Assembly: GCA_013377115.1 (NCBI GenBank) | Contig: JACAAW010000011.1 | Coordinates: 1 to 42,424 of the forward strand | Source: Bacteroidota bacterium | GTDB lineage: Bacteria; Bacteroidota; Bacteroidia; Bacteroidales; CG2-30-32-10 | Length of the DNA: 42,424 nucleotides | Direction of reading: 5' to 3' | Shown here: piece after piece, positions 33,314 to 42,424 of the stretch | How the letters are laid out: every line of letters begins with the position of its first letter | Position numbering within the stretch: the first letter of the stretch is position 1 | Notes under the pieces: generated by a model | Databases searched by the model: none | What the model saw: the letters and a program-made list of their open reading frames with translations, nothing else | Told to the model about the DNA's origin: nothing | Made by a program: the position numbers and the translations under genes

Positions 33314-33616
33314 AGTTAAAATTTTTAGTTAGACAAAATTCACATCGAAGGTATTAAACTTTTTTTTAAATAAATAATTATTTATCAATAAAAATCGATA
33401 TAGTTGCGTATTTCATTTATTTATTAATTGTTTTAACCTATTTTTACATTTGCAGATAATTGGTTTTGTGGAGTTTGAAAGAAAATAATATTTGATTATT
33501 TGTAAAATAAAATTGTTAATAAAAAATATTTATCACAAATTTGCAAATAATAAAAATAAACACGTATATTTGCACCCTGTTTAAAAAAAGTGAATAATCT
33601 ATAATAATACAATAAA
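33314..33616. other. Divergent spacer between susC and rplS
   Basis: No gene is seen. Very AT-rich. It holds the rplS promoter (33541-33572). For susC the best -7 candidate on the minus strand is GAATTTTG (33334-33341), one base off consensus, with no clear -33 element. Confidence 0.6.
33541..33572 (+). promoter_or_regulatory. Promoter of rplS
   Basis: TTG (33541-33543), 21 bases, then TATATTTG (33565-33572), a full match to the Bacteroidota vegetative promoter. The leader would be about 38 bases. Confidence 0.85.
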
Positions 33617-33976
33617 ATGGGCAAAGCGGAATTGATAAAATTTGTTGAAAAGGAAGCATCTGTTGCTAAAGAACTTCCAACATTCAAAGCTGGTGATACT
33701 ATTACAGTTCATTATAAAATTATCGAAGGTACAAAAGAACGTATTCAGCAATATCAAGGTGTTGTTATCCAAAGAAACAGCGAAGGTGCTACTGAAACTT
33801 TTACAGTTAGAAAAATTTCTGGAAATATTGGTGTAGAAAGAATTTTCCCAATAGGTTCTCCATTTATTGATAAAATTGATGTTAATAAAAGAGGTGTTGT
33901 TAGAAGAGCTCGTATTTATTACATCAGAGGTTTAAGAGGTAAAAAAGCCCGTATTAAAGAAAAACGAGTTAGATAA
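33617..33976 (+). CDS. rplS: Ribosomal protein L19
   Basis: The product is 119 residues, the usual length. Family blocks are clear: [44 protein letters not shown], and a basic end [22 protein letters not shown]19 sits at the junction of the two ribosomal subunits. It is a single-gene unit here: no trmD or rimM adjoins, unlike in many bacteria. It has a strong promoter and its own terminator. Confidence 0.98.
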   Translation: MGKAELIKFVEKEASVAKELPTFKAGDTITVHYKIIEGTKERIQQYQGVVIQRNSEGATETFTVRKISGNIGVERIFPIGSPFIDKIDVNKRGVVRRARIYYIRGLRGKKARIKEKRVR

Positions 33977-33994
33977 TAACTTTGAAGATATTTT

Positions 33995-34019
33995 AAAAGC
34001 TCTGTTTTGCAGGGCTTTT
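33995..34019. terminator. Terminator between rplS and the TMTC-like gene
   Basis: AAAAGCTCTG (33995-34004) pairs with CAGGGCTTTT (34010-34019) through one G-U. T runs follow on the plus strand and the minus-strand stop codon at 34021 is adjacent, so it may serve both convergent genes. Confidence 0.85.
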
Positions 34020-34020
34020 T

Positions 34021-36156
34021 TTATTTGCAATAGCTTTCGATTGCCTGCCTTGCTTCTTTTAAACCGAATTTTTCGGCATTTTTCCAGTCTTCACAAGCCG
34101 AATTTAAATTTCCTTTTTGTTGATTAATGAAAGCTCGACCGTAATATGCCGGTGCAAATCCTTGATTAATCTCAATTGTCTTTGTGAAATCCTGAATGGC
34201 ACCATCTAAATCATTTATTTGAGCTTTACAATTGGCTCTCGAAAAGTAGAATTCTGCATTGTTCGAATTTAATTCAATAGCTTTTGTGAATTGAATAATA
34301 GCTTCTTTCAAGTTTTTGAAAAGCTTATAATATTTCCCTTTTTGAAAATAGATTTCATAATTATTGGGATTCAATTTCTCTGCAATAGCTAAATTACAGA
34401 AAGTTTTGTTAGAATCATTTTTTAAAAAGAATGCTTTTGCTTTTGAAATATAAAATTTGTCGAGTTGATCATTCAACGAAATGGCTTTATCAAAATCTCT
34501 TATTGCGAAATCCAAATTTCCAACATTTAAAAATGCATTTCCTCTGTTAAAGTAAGCCAATTCGAAATCGGGCATTTTTGCAATTACTCTATTACAATCG
34601 TCAATTGCTTTTTGATTCTCATTTGTTTCTACATAAACGCAGCTTCTATTATAATAGGCTTTGATGAAATCATTTTTAATTTTTATTGCCGAATTAAAGT
34701 CTTTCAAAGATTCAGAAAAATTATTCTGATTAAAATATGCCAATCCTCTGTTATTAAATGATCCAGCATAATTTGGATTAACATTAATTGAAGTTGAATA
34801 ATCTTCAACGGCAGCTTCGATTTTGCCTAAATCCATTTCTGCATCACCTTTATTTACATACGCAAGATAATTTTTGGGATTTTTCTCAATAACATCTTGC
34901 CATAGTGTTATACTATTTTTCCATACTTCCACTCTCTGAAAACTAGAAAATGCGAAAATTGAAATAGTTCCAATAAAAATGATTTTGAAAAATGGCGAAA
35001 ATTTTAAATAGTTCTTTTTGTTAAGAATATTTTCAAAATAATAACCGACAATAAACCCATATCCAATAAATGAAAGATAAGAATATCGATCACCTGCAAT
35101 TGAATCTCCAACTGCTAAAATTGGAAGGACTGGTAATATCAGTGATAGAAAAAAAAGTATTCCAAAAACAACCATTTTCAATTGTTTTCTATACCTGAAA
35201 ATAATAATGAAAATGAGGATTACGAAAACCGCTGCCAGATAATATTCAATTGGTAGAAAACCATCCACCTTTTCTGGATAGCTATATTTTGCGCTTAAGT
35301 TAATTGGAAAAACAAATTTGAAAATGTAAAAGAGAATTGCAAAAAGGCCTAATATTATTCTGTCAAAGAAATGATATTTCGACATTTCAATTACATCATT
35401 CATTAAACTCGCAGCGTTGAGACTGATAATTCCAAAAATGGTGGAAAGCAAAATAAAAGGGATTTTATTGATTAAATTTTGTTTGGTAATTTTACCATCA
35501 ATGAAATAATCAATTGCGAATAATGTCAGCGGAAAACTGATTGCTGCCGGTTTTGAAAATAATGATAGTGTAGCAAAGAGAATTGTTAAAAGGAAGAATT
35601 TCTTGTTTTTTTTATCCTTTCTGAATAAAAGGTATGAAATCAGTCCAAGAAGGTAGAACATTGAAAATAAAACGTCTTTTCTTTCAGCTAACCATGCAAC
35701 ACTTTCTACATGCATCGGGTGAATTGCAAATAGAGCCACTGAAACAATTGTTATTGTTGAATTTTTGAAAAGTAATTTTGTGAAAAAATAGACTAGAATA
35801 ATATTTATTAAATGATAAACTAAATTCATCAAATGAAATGCTTTTGGGTTCATTCCCCAAATAAAACGGTCGAAAATCCACGATAAAGTTGTTAATGGAT
35901 GGTAGAGTCCGTTTTGAGAATTTGTAAAAAGTTTGAAGAAACCAACTTCACTGAAATTTGAAACAAACAGATTCTTATAAATTAAAACGTCATCATCATA
36001 ATTGGTGAATCCGAAGTTTTTTAAATTGAAAAAAGAAATTACTGTAATTAGAAGAATGCCAAACAATAAAAAGACTTCGATGTTTTTGGTTTTTTTATCA
36101 TTTACTGAAGGAACAAATTCAGCTTTTTTCGTATTCTTTTTGTCCTTTAAATTCAT
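34021..36156 (-). CDS. TMTC-like membrane glycosyltransferase with TPR tail
   Basis: The product is 711 residues. The first half (about 27-405) holds about 10-11 membrane spans. An early acidic motif YDDDVLIYKN (D54-D56) lies just after span 1, and HPMHVESVAWLAERKDVLF follows at about 145-165. Both are shared with GT-C transferases of the TMTC (DUF1736) type, which in animals mannosylate proteins; bacterial relatives are mostly uncharacterised. The last about 295 residues are about 8-9 tetratricopeptide repeats. GT-C enzymes use lipid-linked sugars and act on the outer face of the inner membrane. It starts 7 bases after the PorE-like gene, so the two are one operon. Sugar donor and acceptor are unknown; a non-enzymatic role is possible. 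Confidence 0.82.
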   Translation of the reverse strand: MNLKDKKNTKKAEFVPSVNDKKTKNIEVFLLFGILLITVISFFNLKNFGFTNYDDDVLIYKNLFVSNFSEVGFFKLFTNSQNGLYHPLTTLSWIFDRFIWGMNPKAFHLMNLVYHLINIILVYFFTKLLFKNSTITIVSVALFAIHPMHVESVAWLAERKDVLFSMFYLLGLISYLLFRKDKKNKKFFLLTILFATLSLFSKPAAISFPLTLFAIDYFIDGKITKQNLINKIPFILLSTIFGIISLNAASLMNDVIEMSKYHFFDRIILGLFAILFYIFKFVFPINLSAKYSYPEKVDGFLPIEYYLAAVFVILIFIIIFRYRKQLKMVVFGILFFLSLILPVLPILAVGDSIAGDRYSYLSFIGYGFIVGYYFENILNKKNYLKFSPFFKIIFIGTISIFAFSSFQRVEVWKNSITLWQDVIEKNPKNYLAYVNKGDAEMDLGKIEAAVEDYSTSINVNPNYAGSFNNRGLAYFNQNNFSESLKDFNSAIKIKNDFIKAYYNRSCVYVETNENQKAIDDCNRVIAKMPDFELAYFNRGNAFLNVGNLDFAIRDFDKAISLNDQLDKFYISKAKAFFLKNDSNKTFCNLAIAEKLNPNNYEIYFQKGKYYKLFKNLKEAIIQFTKAIELNSNNAEFYFSRANCKAQINDLDGAIQDFTKTIEINQGFAPAYYGRAFINQQKGNLNSACEDWKNAEKFGLKEARQAIESYCK

Positions 36157-36163
36157 TGATAGC

Positions 36164-38212
36164 TTATTTACCAGTAATCACAAATTCTGTTCTTCTGTTC
36201 ATGGCTCTGCCGGCTTCAGTTTTATTTGTTTCTATGGGCTGGGTTTCTCCATAACCGTGATATTTAAGTCTGGGAGCTTTAATTCCACTTGCAATTAAAA
36301 AGTCATAAACAGATTTTGCACGATCATCAGATAGCTTCATATTTGATTCGTCGTTACCAACATCATCAGTATGACCATTAATTGAAACAGAAATTTTAGG
36401 GTTTTCTGTCAAAAATTTCATGAATTCTTTAATTACAGTTTTTGAATCATCGTTTAATTCAGCTGAATTTGTGGCAAACTTAATGTCGTTGAGTTTATAT
36501 GCTGCACCAATTTCGATTGGTTTAACTTCAAAATTCACTTTAGCGGGTTTCTCAACTGCAGTATCATTTTTTGCAAAATATTTCGAATCATAAGCATAAC
36601 CATCTTTTTGAACCGTCATGATATAATCATTTTTGAAAAGGACAGCTATGGCATATTTTCCTGTAACTGAATCAATCGGAATTTCAGTAATTTGTTTGGT
36701 TAGGGCATTCTTTAGTTCAACTTTTGCTCTGACAGGCTCATTGGTTTTTTGATCCTTGATTTCACCGGTTAACAGCAAAACTCTTTCTGGTCGAGCATCA
36801 GGATATAATTCGAATGAAAATAAATCCCAGCCACCAACACCAACATCATTTAGTTTGTTGGATGAAAAGTAACCAAGTTTTCCATCTGTGCTCACGAAAA
36901 AACTTAATTCATCAGCTTGGGTATTGATAGGATAACCAAGGTTTTTTGGTTTCGACCATTTGCCATTGGTTTGCATTTTCGAGAAGAAAATATCGTAGCC
37001 ACCCAATCCCATATGTCCTAAATAGGTGGTGTCTTTTTCTTCATCTCGATAATCTGCGGAGCAAAAATATAAGGTTTGGCTATCCGTATGAATAAATGGA
37101 GATTTCTCATTTCCTGGGGTATTTATTTCTGGTCCTAAATTCTTGGCCATACCCCATTCGCCATTCGCATCTTTTGTTGTTTTGTAAATGTCATAACCGC
37201 CATAACCACCAGGTCGGTCGCTGACGAAATACAAGGTTTTTCCATCAGAGGAAATTGTTGGCTGAGATTCCCATGTATTTGGATTATTGACTTTTGGACC
37301 CATATTTAAAAGAGGACTCCATGAGTCGTTTTCAAAAACTGAATACCAAATATCTCCATTATAATAAGATGATTTCTTTTTTCCCACCATTACATCTTCC
37401 CACCGGTTTGCGGTGAAATAAAGATATTTATTGTCAATGGTAAGTGTTGGACCTCCTTCGTTATCGCCTTCATTAAATGGAACACTAAGAGCGCTTCCTT
37501 TATCAAATTCGCCATTTTTCCCTCGGATGCTGAACATGAATTTTTCTTTAAACTTCTCATCTTCACCTGGTCGACTATTTTTGGAAACAGGAATTTTCAT
37601 TTTTCTTGTGAAAAAAGCAACTTCGTTATCGGGAGATATAATTGCTAGATATTCATCTTCTAAAGAAGAAATACCTTTTACAACTTTAGGCTCAAACGGG
37701 ACTTTTGCTTTGGTTATTCCATCATAAAATTTGGCATAGGATTGCATTTTTTCGGCCCTACTATATTCCATATCCGATTTTACTTTGTCTGGATCTTTTA
37801 TAAATTTTGCCAAATTTTCTGCAGCCAAATCATATTTCTCAGCATTGAAATAAATATCACCTAAATAATAATAAACGTAAGGGTCGTATTCAGGGCAAAT
37901 TTCCACAACTTTTAAAAAATGTTTTTCTGCAGCGGTAAAATTTGGATCTTTTCTTTTAATGCAATTTAATCCTAAAAGAAAATAGGCATCAGCGTATTCA
38001 GGCTCAATCTCTATTGCATCTTTTAGAAGTTTGTTGGAAACAGGATACTGTTTTGTTTTGAAAGCATCAACGGCTTCCTGGTAAAGTTTCTTGGCTTTTT
38101 TATTGCTGATTTCTTCACATTTTTCTTGCGCATTAGTATTTATGGCAAAAAGGAAATTTGCAATTAATACTAAAATAAAGAGACCCTTTTGAGTATTCAA
38201 GTATTTTCTCAC
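36164..38212 (-). CDS. PorE-like TPR / beta-propeller / CRD / OmpA protein
   Basis: The product is 682 residues. In order: signal peptide (about 1-28, ending TNAQ), TPR repeats (about 35-150), a PD40/WD40-like propeller (about 190-460, with repeats such as GKTLYFVSDRPGGYGGYDIY), a carboxypeptidase-regulatory-like domain (about 475-550), and an OmpA C-terminal domain (about 565-682, NGHTDDVGNDESN-x-x-LSDDRAKSV, with the Asp and Arg that hold diaminopimelate). This order and length match PorE of the type IX secretion machinery (about 670 residues). PorE is a lipoprotein, whereas this protein has an ordinary signal peptide, so it may be a paralogue. Bacteroidota often have several. The start codon is GTG (revcomp of 38210-38212); no ATG lies near. 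The TMTC-like gene follows at 7 bases. Confidence 0.85.
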   Translation of the reverse strand: MRKYLNTQKGLFILVLIANFLFAINTNAQEKCEEISNKKAKKLYQEAVDAFKTKQYPVSNKLLKDAIEIEPEYADAYFLLGLNCIKRKDPNFTAAEKHFLKVVEICPEYDPYVYYYLGDIYFNAEKYDLAAENLAKFIKDPDKVKSDMEYSRAEKMQSYAKFYDGITKAKVPFEPKVVKGISSLEDEYLAIISPDNEVAFFTRKMKIPVSKNSRPGEDEKFKEKFMFSIRGKNGEFDKGSALSVPFNEGDNEGGPTLTIDNKYLYFTANRWEDVMVGKKKSSYYNGDIWYSVFENDSWSPLLNMGPKVNNPNTWESQPTISSDGKTLYFVSDRPGGYGGYDIYKTTKDANGEWGMAKNLGPEINTPGNEKSPFIHTDSQTLYFCSADYRDEEKDTTYLGHMGLGGYDIFFSKMQTNGKWSKPKNLGYPINTQADELSFFVSTDGKLGYFSSNKLNDVGVGGWDLFSFELYPDARPERVLLLTGEIKDQKTNEPVRAKVELKNALTKQITEIPIDSVTGKYAIAVLFKNDYIMTVQKDGYAYDSKYFAKNDTAVEKPAKVNFEVKPIEIGAAYKLNDIKFATNSAELNDDSKTVIKEFMKFLTENPKISVSINGHTDDVGNDESNMKLSDDRAKSVYDFLIASGIKAPRLKYHGYGETQPIETNKTEAGRAMNRRTEFVITGK

Positions 38213-38241
38213 GATATTGATTTTATGTTAAATATGTTACG

Positions 38242-38270
38242 CAAAATAATATTTTTTATTGTAGTTACAA
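38242..38270 (-). promoter_or_regulatory. Possible promoter of the PorE-like operon
   Basis: Minus strand TTG (38268-38270), 18 bases, then TTATTTTG (38242-38249), one base off TAnnTTTG. It lies 30 bases upstream of the GTG start. Confidence 0.4.
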
Positions 38271-38296
38271 AAAGCGTAAATTATTTCAATGTTTTT

Positions 38297-38350
38297 GGGC
38301 TAAAGCCCGATTTCCATTTTTCTAAATAAACCACGACCTGAAGGTCGTGG
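38297..38350. repeat. Twin-hairpin intergenic repeat
   Basis: Stem 1 is GGGCT-AA-AGCCC (38297-38308); stem 2 is CCACGACCT-GA-AGGTCGTGG (38331-38350), a 9-bp stem. Such paired hairpins are scattered between genes in many Bacteroidota genomes. Here it lies after the AsmA-family gene and may end its transcript. Confidence 0.8.
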
Positions 38351-38402
38351 CTAAATATTTATTTGTTGATTTGACACTTTTTTGTATCCCCAAAAGCAAA
38401 TG

Positions 38403-41210
38403 TTATTTTATTTTGTCAGCTTCTTTTTTTGCGTCATCAAGAATTTTATTTGATTTTGTATCTGCTTCCTGATTCAATTTTGCAGCTTTGGTTTTTGCTT
38501 CCTTTACCAATTTGTCTGCGGCTTTTTGAGCAGCAATTTTAGCAATTGGATTACTAGCATCTTTAACCAATTTTTTCCCCTGAGCATCAGCCTCAGCAAT
38601 TAATTTATCTCCAGCTTTTTTGGCTTCTTCACGAATTTGATTTGCTTTTAATTGAGCATCGTCAAGAATTTTCTTAGCTTTTGCGCTAAGATCTTCTTTT
38701 ACATTCTGCACCTGTTCTTTAATTTCTGTTTTTATTTCTTCTTTTTTCTTGTCGATTTCTTCTTTTGCTTTGTTTTTCAAATCGTCGATTGCTTCATTCA
38801 TTGACCCTTTTAAACCAATTTTTACAGTAGGTTTTTTAATGGTTCCGCCTAATAGAATATCAACTTTAACCATATCGCCCAATTTTGCATTGGCTCCTTT
38901 TGAATTCGCTTGAGAAACTAAATTGTTTAAAACGCTGTTTGCTTGTGATCCAAATTCACTTCTGGGAATTTCCATGTTAATCACATAATTAATGGATTCG
39001 TCTAAAGCGCTATAACCAGAAACAGTTCCTTTGATTTTTTCATATTTAATATCAAAAGGTTTTACATGAATTTTTCCATCAAGAATGCTGAAAATTAAAT
39101 CAATTTTCTCGATAACCATTTTGCTTAGCTTGTCTATTTTTAATTCCTGAGCAATTTTATTTAATGGTTCAAATTTGGTTACTGTTATTTTTGATGTGTT
39201 CAAACCTCCATCGCTAACAATTGATTTCAAAATTGGCATCATACCTTCATCAAGAGATGTTTTAATGTTGAATTTTGCAGAGAAGTTTCCAAAAGTTTTT
39301 TCTGCAATTGGAGCAAATTTCTTTATGGTTACAAAGGTTTTATAAGATTGTTGAATGTCAAATTGATTGATATTCAAATTGAAATCTACTGCAGGTTTTC
39401 TTGGATTTTTTGTGTTATAGCTTCCGCTTACTGCCATTTTTCCACCAAGCATATTGATGTTTAAATTGTTTAAGTCAATTTGCTCGTTGCGAATTAAGAT
39501 TGCGCCATTAACGTCTGACATATCGTAATTGTCGTAAAGTAATTTATTGAAACTGGCATTTAAGGTGAAATCCAAATTTGCTGGCACTTTAAAGACCGTT
39601 AAATTTGAAGTGGTATCTGTTGCCGGCTTTTGAGCAGTTTCGTCTGTTGTCAAAAATTCATTACAGTTAAAATAATTGGAATTAACCGCAAAGGTTCCTT
39701 TTAACAATTCATTTTTGAAAAAATACGCCATGTAATTGTTGATTTTTCCTTTTGCAGCAATATCGCTTTTCCCCATTTTTGCGTTGAATGCAACCAAATC
39801 AAGGTATTGAGGAGTGAAATCCAATTGTGCGTTGGTAATATTTACCCCATTTGGAAAATCTTTGCTTTTATATTTTAAATTTTGAATCAGTAAATTTCCT
39901 GCGGCATTAAATTCATCATATTTTCCTTTATCCACTGATGACATGCTTCCTTTTAGCTTAACATCAGCAGTAAATTGTCCATTCAGGTCTTCGTCTTTTT
40001 CCAAAGGATAAACCAATTTTACATCGGCTAAATTTATTTTTCCTTTAATTGCAGCATCAATTAATGCATCTGAAACAGGTGTGCTGACCAATAATTTAAT
40101 ATCCATTGGATTTCCGGCCATTTCGAAGTGCATTTTTGGAATATTGATAACCGTATTGTCTGCGCCACCACCTTTATTCGAAATTTTTGCATCAACTTGA
40201 ATATTGGTTACTGCTTTTGGTAAATCAGGATATTTGAACATCGCATTTTGAATTTGAATGTTCAAAGCAAATGCTGGTAATGATTTTGAGTTATAGATTC
40301 CTTTTGCAGAACCATCAAAAGCCAATGTTCCTTTGGTTTCTATTTTGTCGAAATCCTTTGAATAAACACCAGGAATTAATGATAAGAAATTTTTAAATTC
40401 GCTTTTCTTTGCTGAGAATTTCAAATCCATGTCAATGTCATCTTTTGGCATAGCAAGCCAACCATCAAATCCAAAAGTCAAATCGTTGAGTTTAATTTCA
40501 TTTTCCTTGAAAGTGTATTTGGAATTCTTTAAATCGGCTTCTAAATCTGCACTAACGTTGAGTTTCGCTTTATTGAAATATTTTACGCCATCGTAAGAAA
40601 AGTTCAATTCTGCCATTTCTGTTTCCGTTGAAATAGAAGTATTGTCAGCAGTGAAATCTCCTTTTAATGTATGATTCATATCTTTTATTTTAAGATACAT
40701 TTTAGAATCATCATCTTCGTACCAAATATTTCCCTTAACAATTTCGAATTTTTTAAGGGTCATTTTAAAAGTGGAAGGTTCTTCAACTTTTTTTGTTGTG
40801 GTATCTGCTGATGGTTTGCTGATGTCCCAATTTGCTTTTCCACCTTTTAAAACTTTAAGATGAAGCTTTGGTTGATCCAATTTAATCTTTTTTATTTTAT
40901 AATTGTCGCCTTTGATAACACTCATCAAATCAATGGATGCGTAAAATGTTGGAATATTTGCCAAAGTGTCTTTTTGGAATTCATCAATTCCAATTACTGT
41001 TAAATCGTTTAGCTCCAAACTGAAATCAGGAAAACTCCTGAAAAGAGAAAGTCCATAATCTTTAAAATCAACTTTTGCATTCAGTTGTTTATTGACTTCG
41101 TCTTTTACTTTTTGAACAATTTTATCTTTGAAAATAAATGGAAGAACGATAATGGCAATAAGTAAAATCAAAAATAGGATTCCTGTTACTTTTAGAATTT
41201 TTTTTATCAT
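38403..41210 (-). CDS. AsmA-family protein with long charged helical tail
   Basis: The product is 935 residues. A single N-terminal membrane anchor (about 5-27) is followed by the AsmA N-terminal block (KAKVDFKDYGLSLFRSFPDFSLEL) and a long repeating beta structure to about 800, typical of AsmA/TamB-like proteins that bridge the periplasm and are linked to lipid transport and outer-membrane upkeep. Residues 802-935 differ: a Lys/Glu/Ala-rich run of heptad-like or 11-mer-like repeats (KAK-x-x-L, EADxK, ILDDAKKEADKI), surely helical or coiled coil. The gene follows aroC by 10 bases, so both share one transcript. The family is firm; the tail's role is unknown. Confidence 0.88.
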   Translation of the reverse strand: MIKKILKVTGILFLILLIAIIVLPFIFKDKIVQKVKDEVNKQLNAKVDFKDYGLSLFRSFPDFSLELNDLTVIGIDEFQKDTLANIPTFYASIDLMSVIKGDNYKIKKIKLDQPKLHLKVLKGGKANWDISKPSADTTTKKVEEPSTFKMTLKKFEIVKGNIWYEDDDSKMYLKIKDMNHTLKGDFTADNTSISTETEMAELNFSYDGVKYFNKAKLNVSADLEADLKNSKYTFKENEIKLNDLTFGFDGWLAMPKDDIDMDLKFSAKKSEFKNFLSLIPGVYSKDFDKIETKGTLAFDGSAKGIYNSKSLPAFALNIQIQNAMFKYPDLPKAVTNIQVDAKISNKGGGADNTVINIPKMHFEMAGNPMDIKLLVSTPVSDALIDAAIKGKINLADVKLVYPLEKDEDLNGQFTADVKLKGSMSSVDKGKYDEFNAAGNLLIQNLKYKSKDFPNGVNITNAQLDFTPQYLDLVAFNAKMGKSDIAAKGKINNYMAYFFKNELLKGTFAVNSNYFNCNEFLTTDETAQKPATDTTSNLTVFKVPANLDFTLNASFNKLLYDNYDMSDVNGAILIRNEQIDLNNLNINMLGGKMAVSGSYNTKNPRKPAVDFNLNINQFDIQQSYKTFVTIKKFAPIAEKTFGNFSAKFNIKTSLDEGMMPILKSIVSDGGLNTSKITVTKFEPLNKIAQELKIDKLSKMVIEKIDLIFSILDGKIHVKPFDIKYEKIKGTVSGYSALDESINYVINMEIPRSEFGSQANSVLNNLVSQANSKGANAKLGDMVKVDILLGGTIKKPTVKIGLKGSMNEAIDDLKNKAKEEIDKKKEEIKTEIKEQVQNVKEDLSAKAKKILDDAQLKANQIREEAKKAGDKLIAEADAQGKKLVKDASNPIAKIAAQKAADKLVKEAKTKAAKLNQEADTKSNKILDDAKKEADKIK

Positions 41211-41220
41211 GATATTTTTT

Positions 41221-42300
41221 TTAAATTTTTACAGATTTATTTCTTAAAAAATGATCTAATAGGGTAAGAGCAGCCATCGCTTCAACAATTGGAATGGCAC
41301 GTGGAACTGCGCATACATCATGTCGACCTTTTCCTTCAATCGAGATTTCTTCATTTTGCAAATTCACGCTTTTTTGTGGTTTCATTAAGGTTGAAATTGG
41401 TTTGAAGGCAATATTGAAGAAAATTTCTTCTCCATTACTTATGCCACCAAGAATTCCGCCAGAATTATTTGTGTTAAATCCAATTTTATTGTTTTCAATA
41501 ATTAGTTCATCATTCATTTCAGAACCTTTCATTTTTGAGGACATAAAGCCAGAGCCATATTCAAAACCTTTAACGGCATTAATGCTCATCATAGCTTTGG
41601 CTAAATCCGCATGCAATTTATCGAAAACTGGTTCGCCTAGGCCAATTGGACAGTTTAATATTCTACAACTAATAATACCACCCAAAGTATCACCTTCTGC
41701 TTTTACTTTTGTAAGAAGTTCGAGCATTTTTTTTGAAGTTTCCAAATCTGGGCATTTTACTTCGCTGGAATCAATTTCGTTCTGGGAAAAGTTTTTATTT
41801 ATTTCAGGAATGCTAATATTTCCAATTGAGGATACAAAAGCTGAAATAGAAATTCCAAATTTTTTCAGAATTGATTCAGCCAAGGCACCAGCAATAACTC
41901 TTGCAATTGTTTCTCTGGCCGAAGCTCTGCCGCCGCCGCGATAATCACGAATTCCATATTTTTGTGAATAGGTGTAATCGGCATGTGAAGGACGAAAGGC
42001 ATCTTTCAAATGCTCGTAATCTTCGGATTTTGTATTGGTGTTTCTAACTAAAAAAGCAATAGGAGTTCCGGTTGATTTGTTTTCGAAAATTCCTGAAAGA
42101 AACTCAACTTCATCTGGTTCTTTTCTACTGGTAGATGCTGCTGAATCATTTGCTTTGCGATTGGCAATTTTATTATTGATAAATTGATAATCTATTTCTA
42201 TTCCGGCAGGACAACCATCAATAATTCCTCCGATAGCAGAACCATGAGATTCGCCAAAAGTTGTTAGTTTAAATAATTGTCCAATGCTATTTCCTGCCAT
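41221..42300 (-). CDS. aroC: Chorismate synthase
   Basis: The product is 359 residues, of usual length. It makes chorismate from 5-enolpyruvylshikimate-3-phosphate with reduced FMN, the last step of the shikimate pathway. The family signatures are present: GESHGSAIGGIIDGCPAG near the start, DAFRPSHADYTYSQKYGIRDYRGGGRASARETIARVIAGA, and GRHDVCAVPRAIPIVEAMA near the end. The start ATG is at 42300. A TAATTTTG -7 element lies at 42308-42315 on the minus strand, so the leader would be almost nil. The AsmA gene follows at 10 bases. Confidence 0.98.
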   Translation of the reverse strand: MAGNSIGQLFKLTTFGESHGSAIGGIIDGCPAGIEIDYQFINNKIANRKANDSAASTSRKEPDEVEFLSGIFENKSTGTPIAFLVRNTNTKSEDYEHLKDAFRPSHADYTYSQKYGIRDYRGGGRASARETIARVIAGALAESILKKFGISISAFVSSIGNISIPEINKNFSQNEIDSSEVKCPDLETSKKMLELLTKVKAEGDTLGGIISCRILNCPIGLGEPVFDKLHADLAKAMMSINAVKGFEYGSGFMSSKMKGSEMNDELIIENNKIGFNTNNSGGILGGISNGEEIFFNIAFKPISTLMKPQKSVNLQNEEISIEGKGRHDVCAVPRAIPIVEAMAALTLLDHFLRNKSVKI

Positions 42301-42307
42301 AATAAAA

Positions 42308-42315
42308 CAAAATTA
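42308..42315 (-). promoter_or_regulatory. Possible -7 element of aroC
   Basis: TAATTTTG on the minus strand fits TAnnTTTG. It ends 8 bases before the start codon, so the transcript would be leaderless or nearly so. No TTG lies at the right distance upstream. Confidence 0.4.
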
Positions 42316-42424
42316 GATAAAATAAACAACTTTGTTTTGATTTTAGTCGAAAGAATTTAACAAAAATATTAACAGAATAAATTTGAACTGAATACAAAAA
42401 AAGTTTTGTAAAAAAATAGAATGT
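42316..42424. other. AT-rich right edge
   Basis: No gene is seen in the last 109 bases; they are AT-rich and hold no clear hairpin. Confidence 0.5.

Noticed and set aside
41294-41944. 216-codon plus-strand open frame opposite aroC
   Set aside because: It is the antisense shadow of a near-certain chorismate synthase gene; no domain, and odd composition.

Overview
The window reads as chromosome of a low-GC Bacteroidota bacterium (Flavobacteriia/Bacteroidia type). The evidence is: several proteins ending in type IX secretion (T9SS) C-terminal sorting domains (CTDs), a SusC/SusD outer-membrane pair, a DUF3127 protein, a PorE-like OmpA protein, weak Shine-Dalgarno signals, and promoters of the Bacteroidota kind (TTG, about 20 bases, TAnnTTTG). 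I saw no tRNA, rRNA, CRISPR array, complete insertion sequence or phage module.

Layout. 1-1443: a repeat-rich intergenic region with one small orphan membrane-protein gene between long direct repeats and palindromic elements, ending at a cold-shock gene. 1996-13299: a secreted/surface block with a 2545-residue SprB-like adhesin built from about 24 Ig-like modules, a DKNYY-type lipoprotein, and two further T9SS cargo proteins. 13547-18992: a VIT-VWA-TonB fusion protein and an exported M16 zinc protease. 19067-24123: three tandem minus-strand genes for very small CTD-like secreted proteins, divergent from a soluble PAS histidine kinase, its LuxR-type response regulator and an exported thioredoxin-like protein. 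24390-26660: a beta-helix secreted protein cut off inside its second repeat domain, ending in a 49-bp perfect palindrome. 26709-28411: DUF3127 OB-fold protein, NlpC/P60 peptidase, pyrimidine-dimer glycosylase-like protein. 28473-33313: susD/susC operon. 33617-33976: rplS. 34021-38209: a PorE-like TPR/propeller/OmpA gene followed by a TMTC-like glycosyltransferase-TPR gene. 38403-42300: aroC followed by an AsmA-family gene.

How the genes fit together. Most of the window concerns the cell envelope: exported and T9SS-sorted surface proteins, TonB-linked uptake, peptidoglycan or outer-membrane anchoring and a possible surface glycosyltransferase. The best candidate for an undescribed system is 19067-24123. 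The three mini-CTD genes share an upstream motif (core AACCCTCATTTTT, preceded by an imperfect inverted repeat) and two of them carry matching terminators whose stems changed in a compensated way. They sit against a two-component system whose regulator could bind that motif. This is inference from layout and sequence likeness, not a demonstrated function.
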